Part shown: positions 1 through 5,588 of the stretch, one piece after another
How the letters are laid out: each line of letters begins with the position of its first letter
Numbering within the stretch: position 1 is the first letter of the stretch
The notes under the pieces: generated by a model
Seen by the model: only the letters and a program-made list of their open reading frames with translations
Told to the model about the DNA's origin: nothing
The model's database searches: none
Source of the DNA: Helicobacteraceae bacterium
Lineage (GTDB): Bacteria; Campylobacterota; Campylobacteria; Campylobacterales; SZUA-545
NCBI GenBank assembly: GCA_031282285.1
Contig: JAITEA010000109.1
Coordinates: 1 to 5,588, forward strand
Direction of reading: 5' to 3'
DNA length: 5,588 bases
Position numbers and translations under genes: made by a program

Positions 1-1417
1 TAACCTCTAGTTGTTGCTGAGCCGAACCAATATCAGATCGAATGCGATCGAGTAAACCTATTGCGCTTTCTGCTATATCCATAACCAGCATAGCGCCCTC
101 TCTGGTGGTAACGCCGGCGCCGAAGTTAAGATATCTATCAATGCCACTTATCGCTCCCGCCGAGGTTACATTAGCGTTCAACGCGCCAGCCCCTACAATT
201 TTAGCTTCGTTAGCAAAACCGCCGCCAGCATTGATCTGCTCCAGATTGAATATGCCGCGCACGCCGCGAAGGTTAAAGGTGGCAGCCGTCGCGCCTCTAG
301 TAGCGTCATTTATTTTATAGTTTATGTCTGTGCCGGCGCCGCCGGTAACCACGATATCGTTTGCGCCAAGGCTTGTTAGGGTCAGACGACCGTAGTTTTG
401 GTTGCCCGCGCCGAGCGCGGTAGCAGGACCGCCCTCGCTGATGTGAGCCAAACCAAAAAGATTCGCGGCAGGGACACTGGCGCTAGTGCTTGCAAAAATC
501 TTAATCCCCCGTCCGTCCGCGCTGGTCAGGTTAAGCACGCCGTTTTCAATGCTGGCGGTAACGCCTGTTTCGGTGGTGTATTTATTGATAGCGTTTACAA
601 GATTGCCGTCGCGATCGGCTTGTTGGACGATCACATCGCCGATAGTAATGTCGTTGATCGTTAGACCCTTGACTGACCCGCTCATAATCTCATTTCCGCC
701 CGTCGTCTGAACAAGATAAGAAGCTCTAATGCCGCCTAACAGATCGCTATTTTTGTTAATGGCTTCGGCAAGGGCGCCTAAGCCGGTTTTGGCGCTGTAG
801 GAGATAGCCACATGTTCAAGAGCAATATCTTTGCCGCCAACGGTGAATGTTAATTGCGCGTTTTGCGCACCTGTAATAACCCCGCTCGTCTCCTTCCTCA
901 CGCTCCCTATCTTATCCGAGCTAGTGGCGCCTATAGCTACCTTGATAGTCTCGATAGAGTAAGCTCCAACCTGAAACTCTTTGTTGGTAAAGCTTCCGGC
1001 AAGCATCTTAATGCCGTTATAGGAGGTTTGAAAGGCGATATTGTCAAGCTGCTCTATAAGACGGATAACGTCTCTTTGGATAGCCGATCTGGAGTTTGCG
1101 TTCTGCGTATCTTGAGCCGCTTGAGCGGCTTTGGTCTTGATTGAGTCAAGAATCTTTACCTGTTCGTCCATAGCTTTGTCGGCTACCTGAACCATAGAGA
1201 TGGCGTCGTTGGTGTTTCGCATAGCTTGAGACAGGGTGTTCGCTTGAGAGCGAAGGCTGTCGGCTATAGCCATACCGGAGGCGTCGTCCGCGGATTTGTT
1301 GATCCTTAAGCCGCTTGAGAGCTTCTCAAGCGAGGAGCTTAAGGCTCTTTGAACCGAATCGGCGTTAACCTGAGCGTTTAACGCCTTTATATTGGTGTTG
1401 ATTATAAAGCCTGGCAT
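1..1417 (-). CDS. Flagellin, FlaA/FlaB type, C-terminus cut by window edge
   Basis: Structural subunit of the flagellar filament, exported through the flagellar type III apparatus and polymerised outside the cell. The minus-strand frame from ATG at 1417 stays open to the window edge (472 codons, no stop or frameshift). Residues 1-160 are the conserved D0/D1 region: 'INTNIKALNAQ' (6-16), 'KLSSGLRINKSADDASGMAI' (32-51), 'DNIAFQTSYNGIKML' and 'FQVGAYS' (148-154). The middle (about 160-430) is the variable surface domain, with two flagellin-IN-like stretches (about 211-235 and 273-305). The returning C-terminal D1 helix begins near 'GVTTREGAM' (435-443) and ends in 'RSDIGSAQQQ'. By comparison with Helicobacter FlaA, about 55-60 residues are missing beyond the edge, so the full protein should be about 530 residues. 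The start is fixed by AAGGAG five bases upstream. It begins MPGF rather than the MAFQ or MGFR I know from relatives. Whether it is FlaA or FlaB cannot be settled, so no symbol is given. Confidence 0.96.
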   Translation of the reverse strand, partial: MPGFIINTNIKALNAQVNADSVQRALSSSLEKLSSGLRINKSADDASGMAIADSLRSQANTLSQAMRNTNDAISMVQVADKAMDEQVKILDSIKTKAAQAAQDTQNANSRSAIQRDVIRLIEQLDNIAFQTSYNGIKMLAGSFTNKEFQVGAYSIETIKVAIGATSSDKIGSVRKETSGVITGAQNAQLTFTVGGKDIALEHVAISYSAKTGLGALAEAINKNSDLLGGIRASYLVQTTGGNEIMSGSVKGLTINDITIGDVIVQQADRDGNLVNAINKYTTETGVTASIENGVLNLTSADGRGIKIFASTSASVPAANLFGLAHISEGGPATALGAGNQNYGRLTLTSLGANDIVVTGGAGTDINYKINDATRGATAATFNLRGVRGIFNLEQINAGGGFANEAKIVGAGALNANVTSAGAISGIDRYLNFGAGVTTREGAMLVMDIAESAIGLLDRIRSDIGSAQQQLEV

Positions 1418-1422
1418 TGGGA

Positions 1423-1428
1423 CTCCTT
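1423..1428 (-). promoter_or_regulatory. Shine-Dalgarno of the flagellin gene
   Basis: Read on the minus strand, AAGGAG lies five bases before the ATG at 1417. It is a strong site, as expected for a highly expressed structural protein, and it fixes the start codon. The leader just upstream is very A/T-rich (1429-1446), so the site is probably unstructured and accessible. In C. jejuni the flaA leader is bound by CsrA at GGA motifs; the single GGA here would allow that but does not demonstrate it. Confidence 0.85.
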
Positions 1429-1454
1429 AAATAATTAATTGAAATACGCCTAAT

Positions 1455-1480
1455 ATATCGGAGCGAATCGCGACTCTTTA
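1455..1480 (-). promoter_or_regulatory. Sigma-28 (FliA) promoter of the flagellin gene
   Basis: On the minus strand the sequence reads TAAA (1480-1477), 15 bases, then CCGATAT (1461-1455). This matches the sigma-28 pattern of flagellar late genes (TAAA about 15 bases before CCGATA). The expected transcription start is near 1448, giving a leader of about 30 nt that contains the Shine-Dalgarno. Position, orientation and gene class all agree, so FliA-dependent expression, normally held back by FlgM until the hook is finished, is the natural reading. Confidence 0.85.
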
Positions 1481-1501
1481 ATAGCTTTGAGCTAGACTTT
1501 C

Positions 1502-1516
1502 GCAAAAAAATAGCCA
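1502..1516 (-). promoter_or_regulatory. Candidate sigma-54 (RpoN) -24/-12 promoter upstream of the flagellin gene
   Basis: Minus-strand TGGC (1516-1513), seven intervening bases, then TTGC (1505-1502). This puts GG and GC exactly ten bases apart, the invariant spacing of sigma-54 promoters (consensus TGGCAC-N5-TTGC). The AC after TGGC is TA here. Transcription would start near 1490, upstream of the sigma-28 element, giving a leader of about 70 nt. In Campylobacterota, RpoN with the FlgR activator drives middle and some late flagellar genes, including flaB. I see no distinct activator-binding repeat; any such site would fall inside topA. The T-run between the two elements makes a chance match somewhat easier. 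Confidence 0.55.
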
Positions 1517-1529
1517 ACAGGTTTGAACT

Positions 1530-3758
1530 ATGAAACGATTGATTATTGTTGAGTCCCCGTCGAAAGCCAAGACCATCAAAGGCTTTCTTGGCGACAAGGA
1601 TATTGTGGTCGCCTCCAAGGGGCACATTCGCGATCTGCCCAAGAAAACGATGGGTATAACGCTGAAAGAGGGCGCGTTCATACCGCAATACGAGGTGAGC
1701 GCGGATCGCAAAAAACAGGTGGATGAGATCAAGAAACTAGCCAAAGAGAGCGATAAAATATACATCGCCACCGACGAAGACCGAGAGGGGGAGGCGATTG
1801 GCTATCACGCCGCGATCTTGCTGGGTAGCGACCCGCTAAAAACGCCGCGCATCGTCTTTCACGAGGTTACCAAAAGCGCGATTTTGGCTTCGCTGGAACA
1901 TCCGCGCGCGATCGATATGCAAAAAGTTAACGCTCAACAAGCGCGGCGGCTTTTGGATCGCATCGTGGGCTACAACCTTTCGCCGCTGCTCTCGCAAAAG
2001 ATACGGCGCGGGCTTAGCGCGGGCAGAGTTCAAAGCGCGGCGCTAAAAATTATCGTCGATCGAGAGCGCGAGATCAGGGCGTTCAAACCGGAGGAGTACT
2101 GGAGCGTCGCGGGGTTTTTCGAGGGCGGCATAGAGGCGGAGCTGATACGCTTTGGCGATGAGAAGATCGAAAAGCTGAGCGTCAAAAACGAGGCGCGGGC
2201 AAACGAGATCAAAGCCGCGCTCGAGAAGGCGAGCTTCGTCGTGGGCGCGATCGAGAAAAAAGAGCGCAAGATTTCGCCGCCGCCGCCTTTTATGACCAGC
2301 GCGCTCCAGCAGACCGCCTCGTCCAAGCTGGGCTTCAACCCCAAGAAAACGATGAGCCTAGCGCAGAAGCTCTACGAAGGCGTTGAAACGGGTAACGGCG
2401 TAAGCGGCGCGATCACCTATATGCGAACCGACAGCCTCAATATCGCGCCGGAGGCAAACGAGGCGCTCAGAGAGGCGATCGCGTCAAATTACGGCGATCG
2501 GTATCTGGCGCCGAAAACTCGGTTTTTCAAGAACAAATCCAAAGGCGCGCAGGAGGCGCACGAGGCGATCCGCCCGACCAATCTGGCTTTCACCCCCGCG
2601 ATCGCCGCCAAACATCTGAGCAAAGACGAGGCGCGCCTGTACACGCTAATCTACAACCGGTTTCTGGCTACGCAGATGAGCGACGCGAACGTGGAGAACG
2701 CCTCTGCGACGCTCGAATCCGACGAGGGCGCGTTCAAGGTAAGCGGCAGACGGGTGATCTTCGACGGCTTTTACAAGGTTTTGAACGACGACGAGAAGGA
2801 TAAACTTCTGCCCGATCTCAAAAGCGGCGCGCCGATCGCGCTTGAGAGGATCGAAACCAAACAGCGCTTTACCGAGCCGCCAAGCCGCTACAGCGAGGCT
2901 GGTTTGATCAAAGTTTTGGAGCAAAACGGCGTGGGCAGACCAAGCACCTACGCGCCCACCGTTTCGCTGCTGGAAGATCGCGAGTATATTACTATAGAGA
3001 AAAAGCAGATCACGGCGACCGATATCGCCTTCAGCGTGATCGAAATGCTGGAGAAGCACTTTGGAGAGATTGTCGATTCAAAGTTCACCGCCAAGATGGA
3101 GGCGGAATTGGACGAAGTGGCGGAATCCTCCAAGGATTGGCAGGCGCTGTTAAACGAGTTTTACGAGCCGTTTATGTCGAAAATCAAAAATGGCAAGACG
3201 GCGATCGACAGCCAGAAGATCGCCGAGGAGATCGGCGAAACCTGCCCGCGCTGCGGATTACCGCTGGTCAAGCGCAAGGGGCGTTTTGGCGAGTTTATCT
3301 CCTGCAAAGGCTACCCGCAGTGCAAATACGCGCGCAATCTGAGCGGCGAGGAGAAAAAGCCGCCGCGCGAGACGGGCGAAAAGTGCGAAAAGTGCGGCGC
3401 GCCGATGGTGATCAGAGAGGGGCGAAACGGCGAGTTTATGGCTTGCTCGGCTTATCCCAAGTGCAAAAACACGCGCCCGCTCGAAGGCGCGGACAACAAG
3501 CGGCGGCAGGAGACGATCGCCGTTCCTTGCCCCAAATGCGGCGGCGCGATCTGTAAGCGCGTAAGCAAGCGCGGCGCGTTTTACGGCTGTTCCAACTACC
3601 CAAAATGCGACTTTATCGCCAAATACGAACCCACGGAGCGCAAATGCGAAAAATGCGGCTACCCGATGGCAAAGCGCGTTATTCGCGGCAAACCAGTGTA
3701 CGACTGCGTCAATAGCGCTTGCAAATACAGGGTAAGCGCGGAGGAGAGCGCCGCGTAA
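1530..3758 (+). CDS. topA: DNA topoisomerase I (type IA)
   Basis: Relaxes negatively supercoiled DNA by cutting one strand through a 5'-phosphotyrosine link and passing the other strand. It acts with gyrase to set chromosomal superhelicity. The 742-residue protein opens with the Toprim domain: 'LIIVESPSKAKTIKGFLG' carries the catalytic Glu8, and 'TDEDREGEAI' (81-90) supplies acidic residues D82, D84 and E86. 'QARRLLDRIVGYNLSPLL' (137-154) and 'GLSAGRVQSAAL' (161-172) are family signatures. The active-site tyrosine is Y297 in 'ITYMRTDS', and 'GVGRPSTYA' lies at 467-475. The C-terminus has four four-cysteine zinc ribbons: C572/575/592/598, C619/622/639/645, C667/670/687/693 and C706/709/726/731. 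Spacing is C-x2-C-x16-C-x5-C, with x4 in the last. Length is typical of Campylobacterota TopA and shorter than the 865 residues of E. coli. The ATG has only a weak ACAGG upstream (1517-1521), but the protein begins exactly where the family does. All key residues are present. Confidence 0.98.
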   Translation: MKRLIIVESPSKAKTIKGFLGDKDIVVASKGHIRDLPKKTMGITLKEGAFIPQYEVSADRKKQVDEIKKLAKESDKIYIATDEDREGEAIGYHAAILLGSDPLKTPRIVFHEVTKSAILASLEHPRAIDMQKVNAQQARRLLDRIVGYNLSPLLSQKIRRGLSAGRVQSAALKIIVDREREIRAFKPEEYWSVAGFFEGGIEAELIRFGDEKIEKLSVKNEARANEIKAALEKASFVVGAIEKKERKISPPPPFMTSALQQTASSKLGFNPKKTMSLAQKLYEGVETGNGVSGAITYMRTDSLNIAPEANEALREAIASNYGDRYLAPKTRFFKNKSKGAQEAHEAIRPTNLAFTPAIAAKHLSKDEARLYTLIYNRFLATQMSDANVENASATLESDEGAFKVSGRRVIFDGFYKVLNDDEKDKLLPDLKSGAPIALERIETKQRFTEPPSRYSEAGLIKVLEQNGVGRPSTYAPTVSLLEDREYITIEKKQITATDIAFSVIEMLEKHFGEIVDSKFTAKMEAELDEVAESSKDWQALLNEFYEPFMSKIKNGKTAIDSQKIAEEIGETCPRCGLPLVKRKGRFGEFISCKGYPQCKYARNLSGEEKKPPRETGEKCEKCGAPMVIREGRNGEFMACSAYPKCKNTRPLEGADNKRRQETIAVPCPKCGGAICKRVSKRGAFYGCSNYPKCDFIAKYEPTERKCEKCGYPMAKRVIRGKPVYDCVNSACKYRVSAEESAA

Positions 3759-3770
3759 GGATTTAGGTTA

Positions 3771-3790
3771 CGCGCCGCCGATTTGGCGCG
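3771..3790. repeat. GC-only hairpin in the topA-radA spacer
   Basis: CGCGCC (3771-3776) and GGCGCG (3785-3790) form a perfect six-base-pair stem of only G and C around an eight-base loop. It starts 12 bases after the topA stop codon and is followed directly by a second hairpin. It has no T-tract of its own. It may stabilise the topA mRNA 3' end or contribute to termination or pausing. Confidence 0.5.
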
Positions 3791-3792
3791 AT

Positions 3793-3815
3793 CGCGTATC
3801 GCGAGTACGCGTTTT
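3793..3815 (+). terminator. Possible weak intrinsic terminator after topA
   Basis: CGCGTA (3793-3798) pairs perfectly with TACGCG (3806-3811) around a seven-base loop, and the stem is followed at once by TTTT (3812-3815). Stem and T-tract are both short, so it probably terminates only part of the transcription and some read-through into radA is expected. An alternative fold, TCGCG-TAT-CGCGA (3792-3804), competes with this stem. No rho-independent terminator elsewhere in the 113-base spacer looks better. Confidence 0.4.
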
Positions 3816-3871
3816 GGCTTAAGCCGAACAAGCGTTAAATGGCGGCTGATAAATACGATTGACGGAGCGCT

Positions 3872-5209
3872 ATGGCGAAGGCGAAAACTTTTTACGAGTG
3901 CCAAAGTTGCGGTATGACCACGCCGCGTATGATGGGCAAATGCACGAATTGCGGCGCGTGGAACAGCTTTGTCGAAGTCAAAGAAAAGCCCGAACCCAAA
4001 AACGCGCGCGGCGCGATCGCCAAAGAGAGCAAAGCCGCCGTCGCGATCACGGATGTAGCCGAAGATAACTTCTCGCGCTACTCCACCCGCGAAGCGGAGC
4101 TAGATCGCGCGCTTGGCGGCGGGCTTGTTTCGGGCAGCCTCGTGCTGATTGGCGGCTCGCCCGGGGTGGGTAAATCCACGCTACTGCTGAAAATCGCCGC
4201 GAACCTAGCCGACGCGGGCAAAAAAGTCCTCTATGTCAGCGCGGAGGAGAGCGCGGGGCAGATTCGGCTTCGCGCCGAGCGCATAGGCGCGCTCAAACCA
4301 CGCCTGATGCTGCTCAACGAAATAGATTTGCAGACAATCAAAGACGAGCTTGCCGCCGGCTACGACGCGGCGGTGATCGACTCGATCCAGACTATTTATT
4401 CGGGCGAACTTTCCGCCGCGCCCGGCAGCGTCTCGCAGGTGCGCGAAATCACCTTCGAGCTGATGCGCCTCGCCAAAGAGCGTGAGATAGCGATATTTAT
4501 CATCGGTCATATCACCAAAGAGGGCGCGATCGCCGGACCGCGCGTGCTAGAGCATATGGTCGATACGGTGCTATATTTCGAGGGCGACAGCTCTGAGGAG
4601 CTGCGAATATTGCGCGCATTCAAAAACCGTTTCGGCGGCACGAGCGAGATCGGCATTTTCGAGATGACGCGAGAGGGGCTGAAAAGCGCGGGCAACATAG
4701 GCGGCAGATTCTTTAACCGCCGCGAAAACAAGAGCGGATCGGCGGCGACAATCACGATGGAGGGGACGCGCCCGCTTGTGCTGGAGGTTCAGGCGCTAGT
4801 CAGCGACGCTTTCGGCTCTCCGCGCAGAAGCTCGACGGGCTTTGATCAGGCGCGGCTTACGATGCTTTTGGCGCTGCTGGAAAAGAAGCTGGAGCTGCCA
4901 TTTAACCGCTACGATGTGTTTATCAATATCGCCGGCGGCATTCGCGTCAGCGAAACGGCGGCGGATCTGGCGGTGATCGCGGCGATCCTAAGCAGTTTTC
5001 GCAACCGTCCGATCGGCGAAAAAACGCTCTTTATCGGCGAAGTGAGCTTGATCGGCGATATTCGCGAGGTTGGCGGTATGGATCAGCGGCTGATCGAGGG
5101 CGTGGCGCAGGGGTTTGAAAAGGCGGTCGTGCCGCGCAAACCTATGGGCAAAATCGACATCAAATGCTTTGTCGCCGAAGAGGTATCAAAGGTGATCGAC
5201 TGGATGTAA
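3872..5209 (+). CDS. radA: DNA repair protein RadA (Sms), branch-migration ATPase
   Basis: RadA is a RecA-like, DnaB-type hexameric motor that drives branch migration of recombination intermediates and helps RecA in repair and transformation. The 445-residue protein is near the family norm (about 450-460). It begins with a four-cysteine zinc finger (C10, C13, C24, C27; 'CQSCG' and 'CTNC'). The ATPase core has Walker A 'GSPGVGKST' (95-103), 'SAEES' (123-127), Walker B ending at D170 in 'AAVIDSIQT', 'GHITKEG' (212-218) and the RadA-specific 'KNRFG' (251-255). The C-terminal domain (about 295-445) is Lon-protease-like. By eye, the Lon catalytic Ser falls at A363 in 'VSETAAD' and the catalytic Lys at D404 in 'GGMDQRL', so it is non-proteolytic, as usual for RadA. 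GGAG (3864-3867) four bases before the ATG supports the start, as does the immediate zinc finger. It lies 113 bases after topA on the same strand, so partial cotranscription is possible. No key residue is missing. Confidence 0.98.
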   Translation: MAKAKTFYECQSCGMTTPRMMGKCTNCGAWNSFVEVKEKPEPKNARGAIAKESKAAVAITDVAEDNFSRYSTREAELDRALGGGLVSGSLVLIGGSPGVGKSTLLLKIAANLADAGKKVLYVSAEESAGQIRLRAERIGALKPRLMLLNEIDLQTIKDELAAGYDAAVIDSIQTIYSGELSAAPGSVSQVREITFELMRLAKEREIAIFIIGHITKEGAIAGPRVLEHMVDTVLYFEGDSSEELRILRAFKNRFGGTSEIGIFEMTREGLKSAGNIGGRFFNRRENKSGSAATITMEGTRPLVLEVQALVSDAFGSPRRSSTGFDQARLTMLLALLEKKLELPFNRYDVFINIAGGIRVSETAADLAVIAAILSSFRNRPIGEKTLFIGEVSLIGDIREVGGMDQRLIEGVAQGFEKAVVPRKPMGKIDIKCFVAEEVSKVIDWM

Positions 5210-5399
5210 CCCCATTTCGCATTCGCTAAGCTGGCGTCGCAAAATACAAAAGAGAGCAAAAAACGATAGTCGTCGTTTTTCAAGAAGCGTTAAAAGACAA
5301 TTTCGCGCGCAACTTTATAATTGACGGCAAGAAAGCGCTCTAATCAATAAACGGACGTAAAATATGTTGCGAATCAAACGACAAAAATAAACGCCGGAG
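5210..5399. other. Convergent intergenic spacer with no supportable gene
   Basis: These 190 bases lie between the 3' ends of radA and the DUF2442 gene. They are visibly richer in A/T than the flanking radA. They contain the terminator-like hairpin at 5259-5280, a consensus-like TATAAT (5316-5321) with no gene placed to use it, and a 37-codon start-less open stretch (5230-5340). No RNA gene or insertion-sequence end was recognised. Confidence 0.6.
5259..5280. terminator. Probable bidirectional intrinsic terminator between radA and the DUF2442 gene
   Basis: AAAAACGA (5259-5266) pairs perfectly with TCGTTTTT (5273-5280) around a six-base loop, TAGTCG. The A-run before the stem and T-run after it give a U-tract when transcribed from either side. 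That fits its place 49 bases after the radA stop and about 120 bases after the stop of the opposing gene. The G/C part of the stem is only two pairs, so strength is uncertain; a smaller ACGA-TAG-TCGT fold (5263-5273) is an alternative. Confidence 0.45.
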
Positions 5400-5588
5400 T
5401 TAATAGGTTATTCCATATAAGGCTTCAGGCGCTATGTCTTGACCATGCGGCCACTCGATATGAGTTTCAACCGCGCGCGCCATCTTAAAATAAGACGGAT
5501 TGCTCAATTCGCCGTACCAGCTCCCTTTTATAAAAGGTTTGACATCAAATAGTTTTACTTCGCCCGTTTCGTATTCAAGTTTTAGTTT
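5400..5588 (-). CDS. DUF2442-family protein, N-terminus cut by window edge
   Basis: Function unknown. The minus-strand frame enters at 5588 and runs 62 codons to TAA at 5402-5400. The visible part carries the features I associate with DUF2442: a beta-strand start 'LEYETGEVKLFDVKPFI', a middle 'GELSNPSYF', and the hallmark 'IEWPHGQDIAPEALY' near the C-terminus (family pattern: W-P-N/H-G-x-D-I/L-x-P-x-x-L-Y). Family members are about 80-90 residues, so roughly 15-25 N-terminal residues lie beyond the edge. DUF2442 genes often sit just downstream of a DUF4160 gene in small toxin-antitoxin-like pairs; such a partner would be outside this window. The gene looks lower in G+C than topA and radA and points against them, which fits an accessory gene but is weak evidence. 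Family assignment is by motif recognition only. Confidence 0.85.
   Translation of the reverse strand, partial: KLKLEYETGEVKLFDVKPFIKGSWYGELSNPSYFKMARAVETHIEWPHGQDIAPEALYGITY

Noticed and set aside
42..1144. Plus-strand open frames at 42-320, 398-664, 486-710 and 854-1144
   Set aside because: They lie antisense to the flagellin reading frame, which is open throughout and matches a known family along its length. None has a recognisable product or a good ribosome site.
1439..1515. Sigma-70 promoter for topA in the divergent spacer (TTGAAA 1439-1444, TAATAT 1451-1456, TTTAAT 1477-1482, TTGAGC 1487-1492)
   Set aside because: No pair of boxes has acceptable spacing together with a good match. topA must have a promoter here or nearby, but I cannot place it.
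2646..3556. Open frames of 137 codons (minus, 2646-3059) and 139 codons (plus, 3137-3556)
   Set aside because: Both overlap topA codons for conserved TopA residues, including the zinc ribbons. Such long shadow frames are expected in G+C-rich coding DNA, and their translations are low-complexity and family-less.
3238..3722. Repeated cysteine-rich segments in topA as a separate repeat or CRISPR-like array
   Set aside because: The periodicity is the four zinc ribbons of TopA. The DNA is too diverged and irregular for a CRISPR array, and there are no identical repeats.
3816..3825. GGCTTAAGCC palindrome as an operator site
   Set aside because: A single ten-base palindrome with no second copy in the window and no link to a known regulator. 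It is reported only as part of the inverted-repeat run.
3847..3855. Possible extended -10 (TGATAAATA) just upstream of radA
   Set aside because: Several mismatches to the consensus and no good -35. It may be a weak promoter but is not distinguishable from A/T-rich background.
5316..5321. Perfect TATAAT box on the plus strand
   Set aside because: No convincing -35 about 17 bases upstream and no plus-strand gene downstream before the convergent DUF2442 gene. An antisense or small RNA cannot be supported from this alone.

Overview
The window most likely comes from a member of the Campylobacterota (the former Epsilonproteobacteria). The main evidence is the partial flagellin on the minus strand, whose N-terminal core, 'TNKEFQVGAYS' stretch and 'GVTTREGAM' stretch closely resemble Helicobacter/Campylobacter flagellins. 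The 742-residue TopA with four C-terminal zinc ribbons also fits. The coding DNA looks richer in G+C than Helicobacter pylori or Campylobacter jejuni, with heavy use of GCG and GATC-containing codon pairs. This suggests a higher-GC, perhaps environmental or gut-associated lineage, but I cannot name a genus.

Layout: (1) 1-1417, minus strand: a flagellin gene, open for 472 codons and cut by the window edge before its conserved C-terminal tail. (2) 1418-1529: a divergent spacer holding the flagellin control region: a Shine-Dalgarno, a near-perfect sigma-28 promoter and, further upstream, a good sigma-54 -24/-12 element. (3) 1530-3758, plus strand: topA, complete DNA topoisomerase I. (4) 3759-3871: a 113-base spacer with tandem GC-rich hairpins, the second followed by four T. 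(5) 3872-5209, plus strand: radA, complete. (6) 5210-5399: a 190-base convergent spacer with a probable bidirectional terminator and no supportable gene. (7) 5400-5588, minus strand: the C-terminal 62 residues of a DUF2442-family protein, cut by the window edge.

The window combines motility (flagellin), DNA topology (TopA) and recombination repair (RadA). topA and radA point the same way but are separated by the hairpins, so they may or may not be cotranscribed. The flagellin and topA share one 112-base divergent control region. From memory, H. pylori also has a flagellin gene (flaB) next to topA, but in the same orientation, and flagellar expression there responds to supercoiling. I see no mobile element, CRISPR array, tRNA or rRNA, and no clear evidence of an entirely new system. 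The most interesting points are the apparent dual sigma-54/sigma-28 control of one flagellin and its head-to-head pairing with topA.
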